A program made the translations under genes and the position numbers. Of a DNA stretch of 64,000 nt, positions 27,478-36,719 are shown in pieces; position 1 is the stretch's first letter, and each line of letters starts with the position of its first letter. The notes below the pieces were generated by a model. The model was given only the letters and a program-made list of their open reading frames with translations, was not told where the DNA came from and did not search any database. Origin of the DNA: an uncultured Bacilli bacterium (lineage in GTDB: Bacteria > Bacillota_I > Bacilli_A > RFN20 > CAG-826); assembly GCA_944327845.1 (NCBI GenBank), contig CALVHN010000005.1, forward strand, positions 41,110-105,109, given 5' to 3'.

Positions 27478-30400
27478 ATGTCTAAAAGAAAAAATATATT
27501 AGGTTTATCAATCTTAACTTTAGGTGCTGTTGCCTTTTTAGCTTGTTCTTATGATGGAAGAAGAGCCGATTTAAATATTAATAGCTCAGTTAAAGATACA
27601 ACATTTTTAATTAATCTTGATGGTACTTCACTTAGTTTAGGAAGTGACGGAGTTAAAAAATCTCAAGATCAATTCTTTAATGAATTACATTTCTATTTAG
27701 GAAATGATTATACCCTTGTTAGAACTTTTGATGAAATTAACGCTATTCAAATTAAAGCTAATTCAAAATATGAATCAACATTAAATTTAATTAGTAATGT
27801 TTCAAAAGTTAGTATTGATCAAAAATATCGCTTTGGTGGAGTATCTAACAATGTTTCAAGAACTGCAAGTGAGATTGAAGAAGGATATATTCCTTATGAA
27901 GCTAGCGGTGGAGTTTCAGAAAATGCTGATTCTTTAAACGATAACCAATCCGCTAAATCAATGATGGTTCCAGAAACTAATAATGGTGGTAAAGGTTCAT
28001 TTATTGCTATTTTAGATACTGGATATTTAATGGATCATGAGTATTTTGAAGATTTAACCTATGAAGAAAGTGAATTAAGATTTACTTATGATGATTTAGT
28101 TTCTCTTTCAAGTTCTAATAGATTAATTGCTCATCAAAGAGATGGTGCTTCAAAAGGAGAAGAAGGTTCTTTATATTACAATAAAAAGATTCCTTTCTAT
28201 TTTGACTATGGTGCATCTTCAACAAACTCAGCAAATGATTATGATGTTGTAACTACTCTTTCAGAGCACGGAACTCACGTTGCTTCAATTGCTGGAGCTA
28301 ATGGAACTTACGATGGTATCGCACCTAATGCTCAATTAGCATTAATGAAAGTTTTCTATGAAAATTTCCCAACAAATGATACCTCAGTTGGTTCAACTTA
28401 TGCTCAAGATTCTGATATTTTAGAAGCTTTAAATGATTGTGTTGCACTTGGTGTAGATAGTTTAAATATGTCATTAGGTTCAGACCTTGATGATTTTGAT
28501 AATCGTAGTGCAGCAATGAATGTTATTGATGAATTATCTAATGATGGTGTAATTTGTTCAATTTCTGCTGGTAATGCTGGTAAAAACTTATATAGCTCAA
28601 TGGGTGGATATAAATACTGGACAACTGATCAAGTTGATACTGGTGTTTTAGGTAGTTATGGAAACTCAGCTACTGCTGATATTATTGCTTCTTCAACTAC
28701 TGAGCAATTATTCTATGAAACTGGTTTAAGACTTGGAAATAACGTTATCGGATATGATGATCAAGTTGATTATACTGATGGAAGTGATGGAATCATTGAA
28801 AGAAATGAGCACTTATTATATGAAGATACCCAAAATATTGAAAATTTAGAGATGGTTATCATTAGATCTAATGATGGAGAATCAACTACCGGAGCTAGTG
28901 CTGATTATGAAGCAGTTAGACTTGCTGCAGAAGGTGGTAGTAATTACTTTAATAATAAGATTGCAGTTGTTGACCGTGGTGGTACATCTTTCGTTGACAA
29001 AGCAACAGCCGCAGAAAATGCAGGTTGTGCTGGCTTAATTGTTATTAATAACGATCCTACCGCTTATGAATTTAATTTTGGAATGTCTTGGACAAGCGGA
29101 GAAAGTTATGATATTCCTGAAATTCCAGTTGTTTTCGTTTTAAATCGTGATCGTAATACAATTTTGGATTATTGTCGTGAAAATTCTGGTGATAGTCCAG
29201 TTTTATCAGCTCCTTTAAGTGTCATTCAAGATGAAGTTGCTGATAACCCAAATGCTTTTGAAATGTCTGATTTCTCAAGCGATGGTGCTAAATATGATTT
29301 AACACTTAATCCATCAATTTCTGCTCCAGGAAGTTCAATTCAAGGTGCAACAATTGGTGAAGCTAATTCTCAAGGAATTGTTGAAGAATTAGATAGAACA
29401 AGTGTTGGTTATCTTTCTGGTACTTCGATGGCTGCTCCAAACTACACTGGTGCTGTTGCTTTAATGGTTGGTGAACAAAACTTTGAAAATGATGAAGCTA
29501 GAAGAGATTATTTAAGATCTTTATCTGCAAGAGTTATGTCTACAGGTCAAATCTATGATATTGATTTAACAAATTATGGAACTATTAATTCAGAAAAAGG
29601 AACAAATAATAACTCGACTCCAAACGATCCAGATGATGACTATGAAGTTGATATATATGTTCCTGAAGAAAGTGAAGTTGTTAACGAAACAGTTACATAT
29701 TCTCCAAGAAAACAAGGAGCAGGTGTTGTTAATGTAACTAATGCTTTAAGCAGTAAAGTCTATTTAGAAGGTTTAGAAGTTAATAGTAATGGAACATATT
29801 CTTCTAATCCAAATGGATTTGGAAAAATCGAATTAAGAAATAACGACTTAGTTAAAAATGGTACTCTTAACTTTAAAGTTAGAGCTCATAATGAAACTAA
29901 TAGTTCAATTAGATATAACGTTAAATTCTCATTAATGACTCCTCAATTAACTTCATATCATACTAATGAAGATGAAGAACCAAACTATGTTGGAAATGAA
30001 GCTCAATTTGAAGGAGCAAAAGTTTCATCAAGCTATGATTCATATCAAATTATGAATCTTGATAAATGGAATTCTTCATTAACTGATGAAAATATGACTA
30101 AAACAATTGATTTAGAACCAGTAGAAATTCCTGCTGGAACTAAGGATATTGATTTAGGAAGCTATACTTTAAGTGATGAACAAAAGAAATTCATCATTGA
30201 TAATTTTGAAAATGGTACTTATTTAGAAGGTTATATTTATCTTGAACCAGTAAGTGATAGTGGAACTGAAATTAATGATGGTTCTATTGTTTCATTAAAT
30301 ATTCCTTATATGGGATTCTTTGATGATTATGGTCAAGCTGAAGCTGTTGAACCTTTCGATTTTGAAAGAGAAGTAACTTATAATCGTACAACTGGAGTTA

Positions 30401-31824
30401 CAGAAAATGCTAAACTTCATGGTAGTGATTTCGTTAATTATCTTGGAAGATATTCTTATGGTCGAACAAATACTAATGTTGGTAGTATGATTTCTGCTTT
30501 ATCATTTGAAAATTATCAAAATAACAATACTGCTAAAGGTTCTATGCTTCAAAATAACAATAATCTTTATGATTATGGTCAACAATTAAATTATGTTAAA
30601 GATGAAGATGGAAAGATTACTTTATATGCTGGCGGAGAAGGAAGTGATGTTTTATATATTCAACAATATGTCTATCGTTCAATGAATAGTGGCAAGGTTT
30701 CAATTATCGATGAGACTAATAAAGTTGTAAAAGAAAAATCTTTAACTTCAATGATTAATGGTGGAACTAATTTATATAAATCTCACATTAATACTTCTTA
30801 TATTTCTAGCTATATTCTTTCAGATAGAGCCTATGCTGAGCTTCCATTATATTTAGATAATGGTAGTAAGATTCCTAATGGAACATATACATTAAGATTT
30901 GATTATAGTCTTGTTTACGGTTCAACTCAAAGAAAAGATTATACTTTAGTTATTGATACAAACGCTCCTGAACTTGTTAGTAAGAGTGTTGTAACAATTA
31001 ATGGATCTAGCTATATTAGACTTAAATTTAATGAATTATATATTCCTCAAAATAGTCAAGGAAGAACATATGTTTATGTTAATGCTGGCTTATTAACTGA
31101 TTATATTCTCACTCACGTAAGTGATGGCTATATCCTTGATATTCCATATAATGAAAATACATTTAACAATGGTAAGTTACTTGTTTCAATTCAAGATTCT
31201 AGCAGAACTTATGCTCGTATTATGTTAAATGAAGCTTCAATTTCTACTGGATTATTCATTGAATCTGATTTATTAACTGTTGGTTATAATTATTCATACA
31301 CTAGAGTTAATAATTCAACTGGAATTAATTCTAATATTAATGAAACTTACACAGTAAGTGCTACTGATTATACTGGAGCAAGTACAAATTTAGGAAGTTA
31401 TACTGCTTATATTACTTTTGATAAGAAAGTAAGTAGTGGTGTTAGAGTTTATGGTATTGGAAGCGATCAAAATGAAGTTTTAATTAGCGATGTTTCTTTA
31501 CTTGGTGATGGTCAAACATTAAGAATTCGTACAAGCTTTACTCAATTTAGAGTTGAAGATAATGGAATTTATAATCCTCCAATTCTTGGTGGAGAATCAG
31601 CTGGTGTCAGTGTTTTAAGTAGTGAAAATGGTCAGGTCTTTGTTGATAAAACAAGTGGTGTAAGTGGAGACCGCGTCACAGTTTATGCTATTGCTAATGA
31701 AGGATATCGCGTTGAAAGCGTAAAAGTAAATGGTAATGAAATTAATAAAGATCAATATGGAAATTATTCATTTACTTTAGTAGCTGGAGAAAATAGAGTT
31801 GAAGTTAGCTTTGTTAGAGCCTAA
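27478..31824 (+). CDS. Subtilisin-like (S8) cell-surface serine protease lipoprotein
   Basis: A 1448-residue protease. The lipobox F-L-A-C has Cys 23. A short propeptide-like region precedes the S8 domain with Asp 180 (A-I-L-D-T-G), His 264 (E-H-G-T-H-V-A) and Ser 650 (S-G-T-S-M-A-A-P). A PA domain is inserted near 490-560 (V-V-D-R-G-G-T-S-F then G-L-I-V-I-N-N-D-P). The order S8, PA insert and long beta-rich C-terminus matches lactocepin/C5a-peptidase-like cell-envelope proteinases. The last ~75 residues are an MP-type repeat ending Y-S-F-T-L-V-A-G-E-N, as in neighbouring lipoproteins. It sits upstream of the Opp genes, so it probably releases peptides for uptake. Confidence 0.93.
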   Translation: MSKRKNILGLSILTLGAVAFLACSYDGRRADLNINSSVKDTTFLINLDGTSLSLGSDGVKKSQDQFFNELHFYLGNDYTLVRTFDEINAIQIKANSKYESTLNLISNVSKVSIDQKYRFGGVSNNVSRTASEIEEGYIPYEASGGVSENADSLNDNQSAKSMMVPETNNGGKGSFIAILDTGYLMDHEYFEDLTYEESELRFTYDDLVSLSSSNRLIAHQRDGASKGEEGSLYYNKKIPFYFDYGASSTNSANDYDVVTTLSEHGTHVASIAGANGTYDGIAPNAQLALMKVFYENFPTNDTSVGSTYAQDSDILEALNDCVALGVDSLNMSLGSDLDDFDNRSAAMNVIDELSNDGVICSISAGNAGKNLYSSMGGYKYWTTDQVDTGVLGSYGNSATADIIASSTTEQLFYETGLRLGNNVIGYDDQVDYTDGSDGIIERNEHLLYEDTQNIENLEMVIIRSNDGESTTGASADYEAVRLAAEGGSNYFNNKIAVVDRGGTSFVDKATAAENAGCAGLIVINNDPTAYEFNFGMSWTSGESYDIPEIPVVFVLNRDRNTILDYCRENSGDSPVLSAPLSVIQDEVADNPNAFEMSDFSSDGAKYDLTLNPSISAPGSSIQGATIGEANSQGIVEELDRTSVGYLSGTSMAAPNYTGAVALMVGEQNFENDEARRDYLRSLSARVMSTGQIYDIDLTNYGTINSEKGTNNNSTPNDPDDDYEVDIYVPEESEVVNETVTYSPRKQGAGVVNVTNALSSKVYLEGLEVNSNGTYSSNPNGFGKIELRNNDLVKNGTLNFKVRAHNETNSSIRYNVKFSLMTPQLTSYHTNEDEEPNYVGNEAQFEGAKVSSSYDSYQIMNLDKWNSSLTDENMTKTIDLEPVEIPAGTKDIDLGSYTLSDEQKKFIIDNFENGTYLEGYIYLEPVSDSGTEINDGSIVSLNIPYMGFFDDYGQAEAVEPFDFEREVTYNRTTGVTENAKLHGSDFVNYLGRYSYGRTNTNVGSMISALSFENYQNNNTAKGSMLQNNNNLYDYGQQLNYVKDEDGKITLYAGGEGSDVLYIQQYVYRSMNSGKVSIIDETNKVVKEKSLTSMINGGTNLYKSHINTSYISSYILSDRAYAELPLYLDNGSKIPNGTYTLRFDYSLVYGSTQRKDYTLVIDTNAPELVSKSVVTINGSSYIRLKFNELYIPQNSQGRTYVYVNAGLLTDYILTHVSDGYILDIPYNENTFNNGKLLVSIQDSSRTYARIMLNEASISTGLFIESDLLTVGYNYSYTRVNNSTGINSNINETYTVSATDYTGASTNLGSYTAYITFDKKVSSGVRVYGIGSDQNEVLISDVSLLGDGQTLRIRTSFTQFRVEDNGIYNPPILGGESAGVSVLSSENGQVFVDKTSGVSGDRVTVYAIANEGYRVESVKVNGNEINKDQYGNYSFTLVAGENRVEVSFVRA

Positions 31825-31848
31825 TTTTTAACAAAATATTTATTTAAA

Positions 31849-31889
31849 TTCTTATAGGTTGAGGAAACTCAACCTATAAGAATATTTTT
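31849..31889 (+). terminator. Rho-independent terminator after the S8 protease gene
   Basis: A perfect 15-bp stem (31849-31863 with 31868-31882) closes a GAAA tetraloop. A T-rich tail follows. Confidence 0.92.
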
Positions 31890-31895
31890 TAAAAT

Positions 31896-32324
31896 ATGAT
31901 AGAGAAAGAAGAAAATTTTAAAAAAGAGCTGAGTTTTAAAAGGTTTTTTATAAAATACATGATAAAAAGTATTATTTCTATCTGTATTAGTTTAATTGTT
32001 TTTTTGATTGTATTTTTTATTAGAGGGAATAATTATACTGGAATTTTAGATGGTTTATTTTTAGCTTCTGTTGCTTCAATCACTATGGGTTTATTTTCTT
32101 TAATTACTAACTTAGGATTCTTTGATTTAATTGCTTATAATGGAGCAAGATTTAATAATTTTATCCATCAATATAAGGGTAAATCATTTAATGGAGTGTT
32201 TGAATATAGTGAATCTAAAAAAGAAAAAAGAAAAGAAAATCGCTATGTTTTTCTCTCTTATTTAGTTGTTGGAATCGTTTTTCTTATTATATCTATTATA
32301 TATTTGTTTGTTTTTAGAAAATAA
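31896..32324 (+). CDS. Small membrane protein, DUF3899-like
   Basis: A 142-residue protein with three hydrophobic segments: about 23-43, 53-73 (F-L-A-S-V-A-S-I-T-M-G) and 118-138. The short G-F-F-D-L-I-A-Y-N-G-A-R-F motif after the second segment resembles DUF3899 proteins of Bacilli, whose role is unknown. The ATG lies 13 bp after the preceding terminator hairpin and has no Shine-Dalgarno site. A TATAAG inside the hairpin could be its -10 box, giving a very short leader. It lies between the protease and opp genes but has no evident link to either. Confidence 0.7.
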   Translation: MIEKEENFKKELSFKRFFIKYMIKSIISICISLIVFLIVFFIRGNNYTGILDGLFLASVASITMGLFSLITNLGFFDLIAYNGARFNNFIHQYKGKSFNGVFEYSESKKEKRKENRYVFLSYLVVGIVFLIISIIYLFVFRK

Positions 32325-32370
32325 AACTTTACAAAAATTATTTTTTACTTATTATAAAGATACTTTTTTG

Positions 32371-32384
32371 AAAGACTAGTCTTT
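32371..32384. promoter_or_regulatory. Perfect 14-bp palindrome in the oppA leader
   Basis: AAAGACTAGTCTTT is its own reverse complement. It lies 13 bp after a possible -10 (TATAAA at 32353-32358) and about 65 bp before the oppA start, a typical place for a repressor site. No regulator gene is adjacent. Confidence 0.4.
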
Positions 32385-32448
32385 TAGCTTTTGAATGAGT
32401 AAATAAAAAAAGAGATGTTAACTACATTAATTATAAGGAGGGATTAAT

Positions 32449-35400
32449 ATGAAAAGAAAGGGAACAAAAGTTGCTATTGCTTTATCAGCTTTATTTCTTT
32501 TAGGGGGACCTTTATTTTTAACTGCATGTGGACCAACTGATAATCCAGGTCCTGTTGGACCAAGCTATGGAGATGGTGATGTTTTAAATTTTGATGTTGA
32601 ATTATCTTCAACAAAATCTATTTCTGTTGGTGAATCTATCAATGTTGTTGCTACTGTTACTGAAGTTGAACAAGGCGCTACTAATGTTGTTGGTGAATTT
32701 ATTTATGAAAGTGAAGATCCAAGCATCGCTGATGTTGATAGTAATGGAAGAATTACTGGTGTTAAAGCTGGTACAACAACAATTAGTGTAATTTGTGATA
32801 ATTTTGGTGGAGAAGAGAGTAATAGAACAAAAACTATTCAAGTAACTGTTAGTGGTGATGCATCAAATGCAACAGGTGCTTTTAACTATTCTGGTGCAAG
32901 CTATGAAGAAAAACTTGATATTTTAGGTAAACTTGAGGACTATGCTTTAAATAATAACCTTACTGGTATTACACTTTTTGAAAATGGTGGTTATGTTATG
33001 TATGCTGACCGTATTCAAAAAGGTACTGAACAATATATTTCAGGTTATGGTTTTGGAATTGTTTCTGAAGGAACAATTACTGCACCAAATAAAAAATATG
33101 AAGCTGATGGAACAGAAAATTACTACCATTCTTATGGTGGTGTAACTAACTCCCAAAGATATAACTATTTGGATGATACTGGTTCTGAATCTGCCGATTT
33201 ATATGGTTATGTAGCAAATTCTTACTATGGAACTAGAATGAATAGCACAAAGGATGGATATGAATGGTATCCTTCCCTTGCTAAAACTTTCCCAAATACT
33301 GATCCTAATTACTCATCTTTAAACTTAACTAATACTCAACTTAATAGACCAGTTGCTTTAAATAAAGATCCTTCTACAGGTTTAGCTACTCAATTTAGAA
33401 TTTATTTTAAGACAGGTTATGATTATGCAGATGGTAAAGAAACATTAAGCGGTAAAAAAGTTGCTGGAGATGGATTCGCATATCATACTTCAACTTCTTC
33501 AAATTATTATCGTGAATATGATGGAAGACCTGTTTCAATCATGGATTATGTCACTCCTTATATGCTTCTTTTAAATCAAGGAATTGGTTTAGCAAGAAGT
33601 ACTGATATGATCTCCGACTCAAGTGATGGAACTTTAAAAGGTGCTAGATCATTTTATAATGCAACTGCAACAAATACGGATTTAACAAGTGAAAGTGTTC
33701 AAAATCAATTCTTTAATCTTGTTGGAATCAATGTTGGTTTAGATGATGATCCTTCTAGTCTTGACGCACCTTGTATTACATTTACTTTAAATCGACCTTT
33801 ATCTGAATTTAGTGCAATGTATTCTTTATCTTCAACTTTAGTTTCACCTATTCCATTAGACTTTATTATTGATATTGCTTCAGAAGGTGAAACAAATGGT
33901 GAAAAAATTGTTAGCGGTATGAAAGATAGTTATGGTGTTTCAAACAGCGATAATGGTACAACTCCTGTTGATAATTTGTTGAGTGCTGGTCCATATATTC
34001 TTGAAAGATCATCAGCACAAGAAGCAGTTTATTCAAGAAATGCTGATTTTGTTACAAAATTTGAAACTGGTAGATATAACATTGAAGGCTTAGTTTTACA
34101 TTATTTACCATCAATGGGTACTAATAGTAACTCTGCTTTCTTAGAATTTTTAGATGATAATCTTGATGCTGCTTCAATTCCTAAGGACTATATTTCTCAA
34201 TATCGTGGTGATACAAGAACTACAGTTACTCAAGGTGATTCAACATTTAAATTAAATGTTAACTCTTGTACACAAGAAGAATGGAATGCGATTTTTGGTC
34301 CTAATGGAACTAATCCAAATGGTGGATTAACCTATACTATTGAGCCATTAATGAGCAATGATAAGTTTGTTCAAGCATTATCATATGCAATCGATAGAGA
34401 AACTTTTGCTGCTAATAGAGGTAATGTTCCTTCTCAAGATTATTTTGCTGATGCATATATGTGGGAGCCAGAACAAGGTTATTCCTATAATGATACTCCT
34501 CAACATCTTGCTAATCTAGCAGACAGATCACCTTCAACTTATGGATATAACTTAGACGTTGCTGTTAGCTTAATGGATCAAGCTATCCAAGAAGAAATCA
34601 ATAAAGGAACTTATGATGGTATGCAAGATAGTGCGACTGTTGAAATTTCTTGGATGAATACTACTGATGCTAGAGATTTTGGTGATGAAATTCTTACTTA
34701 TTGGCGTGAAGCATTTGAATTAACTGATGCTGCTAGAGCTGGATTTAATCTTGTATTCACCCAAGATAATGGTGCAACTGATTATCAACAAGTTTATACA
34801 AAGATGAGACAAGGACAATTTGATATTGGCTTTGGTTCTATTTCTGGTATGAATCTTGATCCACTTGGTTTTATGGAAGTTTTAAAATCAAATAACGAAG
34901 CTGGCTTCACACTTAACTATAGTGGAGATACTAGCGTTATTTCTGATACAACTCCTATTTACTATGATGGTAAAAAATGGTCTTATGATGCTTTATGGGA
35001 AGCAGCCAATAATGGAGCAATTATTGGTAGTGATACTAAATTAGTTGAAAATCCAGTTTCTATTACTCAAACCGGTAATGAAAGAACTGATTGGCTTGGT
35101 ACTCCTTCAATGCAACTTGCATTAAGATATCAAAAAAATGTCAATGCAGCAGGTGCTCAAATTAGATTAGCTACTAATGATGAAGAACAAGTAACTATTT
35201 CTGGAAATTACAGTCATAGAAATGACAGCGGAGAAACAGAAACTGTTAATGTTACATTCAATTTGAATTTAGCTGAATATGGTCAAGTTAATGGAGAAGA
35301 TTCTACTTCTTACTTTGAAGATGGAGAAAGTGAATTAAATACTATTGATATTTATATTCCATTAACCTTAACAACAGAAATGACTTATTTAGATTATGAA

Positions 35401-35523
35401 GTTAACTTAACTGATTTAACTAATGTTGTAATTTATGTAAATCTTTATACAACTATTGAAGGAATGACAGTTTCATCTACCTATACAATTCCTGAAAGTG
35501 GTTCAATTAGTTGGAATAAATAA
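32449..35523 (+). CDS. oppA: Oligopeptide-binding lipoprotein OppA with N-terminal Big_2 domain
   Basis: A 1024-residue protein. The lipobox L-T-A-C has Cys 27. A Big_2 domain at about 43-139 (Y-E-S-E-D-P-S-I-A-D-V-D-S-N-G) precedes a family-5 solute-binding domain (about 150-900), shown by A-L-S-Y-A-I-D-R-E-T-F near 643-653 and by D-I-G-F-G-S-I-S-G-M-N-L-D-P. Another beta-rich ~95 residues end the protein. OppA proteins of Firmicutes are usually 540-600 residues, so this one is far longer. It captures peptides for OppBC/DF encoded downstream. A strong GGAGG site and a hairpin after the gene suit higher expression than the permease genes. Confidence 0.88.
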   Translation: MKRKGTKVAIALSALFLLGGPLFLTACGPTDNPGPVGPSYGDGDVLNFDVELSSTKSISVGESINVVATVTEVEQGATNVVGEFIYESEDPSIADVDSNGRITGVKAGTTTISVICDNFGGEESNRTKTIQVTVSGDASNATGAFNYSGASYEEKLDILGKLEDYALNNNLTGITLFENGGYVMYADRIQKGTEQYISGYGFGIVSEGTITAPNKKYEADGTENYYHSYGGVTNSQRYNYLDDTGSESADLYGYVANSYYGTRMNSTKDGYEWYPSLAKTFPNTDPNYSSLNLTNTQLNRPVALNKDPSTGLATQFRIYFKTGYDYADGKETLSGKKVAGDGFAYHTSTSSNYYREYDGRPVSIMDYVTPYMLLLNQGIGLARSTDMISDSSDGTLKGARSFYNATATNTDLTSESVQNQFFNLVGINVGLDDDPSSLDAPCITFTLNRPLSEFSAMYSLSSTLVSPIPLDFIIDIASEGETNGEKIVSGMKDSYGVSNSDNGTTPVDNLLSAGPYILERSSAQEAVYSRNADFVTKFETGRYNIEGLVLHYLPSMGTNSNSAFLEFLDDNLDAASIPKDYISQYRGDTRTTVTQGDSTFKLNVNSCTQEEWNAIFGPNGTNPNGGLTYTIEPLMSNDKFVQALSYAIDRETFAANRGNVPSQDYFADAYMWEPEQGYSYNDTPQHLANLADRSPSTYGYNLDVAVSLMDQAIQEEINKGTYDGMQDSATVEISWMNTTDARDFGDEILTYWREAFELTDAARAGFNLVFTQDNGATDYQQVYTKMRQGQFDIGFGSISGMNLDPLGFMEVLKSNNEAGFTLNYSGDTSVISDTTPIYYDGKKWSYDALWEAANNGAIIGSDTKLVENPVSITQTGNERTDWLGTPSMQLALRYQKNVNAAGAQIRLATNDEEQVTISGNYSHRNDSGETETVNVTFNLNLAEYGQVNGEDSTSYFEDGESELNTIDIYIPLTLTTEMTYLDYEVNLTDLTNVVIYVNLYTTIEGMTVSSTYTIPESGSISWNK

Positions 35524-35556
35524 TAACTAATCTAAAAAGTAAAAATTATTAGTAAT

Positions 35557-35582
35557 TAACCACCTTTTTAGGTGGTTATTTA
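35557..35582 (+). terminator. Hairpin between oppA and oppB
   Basis: A 9-bp stem (35557-35565 with 35570-35578) closes TTTT and has a weak T tail. It would allow partial readthrough into oppB or stabilise the oppA mRNA end. Confidence 0.6.
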
Positions 35583-35583
35583 C

Positions 35584-35631
35584 TATCATTACTAATAAAG
35601 TTTATATTTATAAAAATTAATAGTAATGATA
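35584..35631. repeat. Inverted repeat upstream of oppB
   Basis: TATCATTACTA (35584-35594) and TAGTAATGATA (35621-35631) are perfect 11-bp inverted arms 26 bp apart, between the oppA terminator and the oppB ribosome site. It may be an operator or an mRNA hairpin. Confidence 0.5.
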
Positions 35632-35663
35632 AAATTAATAGTATTTAAAATGAGGGAGAGACT

Positions 35664-36719
35664 ATGCGGAAATATGTTTTAAAAAGAGTTATTCTTGCAT
35701 TTGTTACCGCTTTTATTATCCTTTCTGTAACATTTATGTTAGTAAAATTGCTTCCTTTCCAAGCTCCTGTTGGACAGGCAAGTGATTACTTCCGTTTCTA
35801 TCAAGATCAAGTTACGCAAGGATATGTTTTACGATTTAGCGAACCTATGGAAGGTTATGGTGAATTGTTATGGACAAGTGCTGGTACTAATTTATTTGAC
35901 AGTAATACTGCTTATTACTATTATCAAAGACCTATTATAGAACAATACTTTACTTGGCTATCTAATGTTTTTACAAAGTGGGAGTGGGGTACATCAACTT
36001 CAATTCAAGTTGGTGCTAACTCAATGGCAATCATTGGTTCAAGATTACCTACTACTATTTTAATTAATATTTGGTCGGTTATTATATCTGTTCCTGCAGG
36101 TATTGCTTTAGGTATTTGGGCAGCTTTAAAGAAAAATAAACCTACAGATCATATCATTTCAACAATTGTTATGGTATTTATCTCTGTCCCATCTTTCATT
36201 ATTATTTCTCTTTTAATTAAATGGCTTGCTTATGATTCAGGTTTACTTCCTTCAATGTGGCCTTCTGCTTCATCTTCAATCGGAAGAAAAATTTTAGGTT
36301 TTATTATTCCTGTTGCTTCGTTATGCTTTGGTTCAATTTGTGGATATTGCCGTTTTACAAGAGCTGAATTATGTGAAGTTTTAAGTTCAGATTATTTATT
36401 ACTTGCTAGAAGTAAGGGTTTAACTAAAACTCAATGTATTGTTCGTCATGCTTTAAGAAATGCGATGGTTCCGATTGTTCCTTCAATTTTAGCAGAATTT
36501 ATTTCAGTTTTATCTGGTTCTATGATTTTAGAGAACCTTTATAATATTCCTGGAATTGGTTCATTATTTGTTAGTTCAATTAATGCTCGTGATTATAATG
36601 TCTTAATGGCAGATATGGCAATTTTTACTTTAATAAGTTTACTTGCTAACGTTATTTTAGATATTTCGTATGGATTTATTGATCCTCGAATCAGAATGGG
36701 GGCTAAAGCAAATGGATAA
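35664..36719 (+). CDS. oppB: Oligopeptide ABC transporter permease OppB
   Basis: A 351-residue membrane protein with six predicted transmembrane segments. The cytoplasmic EAA loop reads A-R-S-K-G-L-T-K-T-Q-C-I-V-R-H-A-L-R-N-A near 248-267, and E-N-L-Y-N-I-P-G-I-G-S-L-F follows, both typical of OppB/DppB. The first external loop (about 32-115) is longer than usual and rich in aromatic residues. A GGGAG site precedes the ATG. It forms the translocation channel with OppC, whose gene overlaps its stop by 8 bp. Confidence 0.93.
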   Translation: MRKYVLKRVILAFVTAFIILSVTFMLVKLLPFQAPVGQASDYFRFYQDQVTQGYVLRFSEPMEGYGELLWTSAGTNLFDSNTAYYYYQRPIIEQYFTWLSNVFTKWEWGTSTSIQVGANSMAIIGSRLPTTILINIWSVIISVPAGIALGIWAALKKNKPTDHIISTIVMVFISVPSFIIISLLIKWLAYDSGLLPSMWPSASSSIGRKILGFIIPVASLCFGSICGYCRFTRAELCEVLSSDYLLLARSKGLTKTQCIVRHALRNAMVPIVPSILAEFISVLSGSMILENLYNIPGIGSLFVSSINARDYNVLMADMAIFTLISLLANVILDISYGFIDPRIRMGAKANG

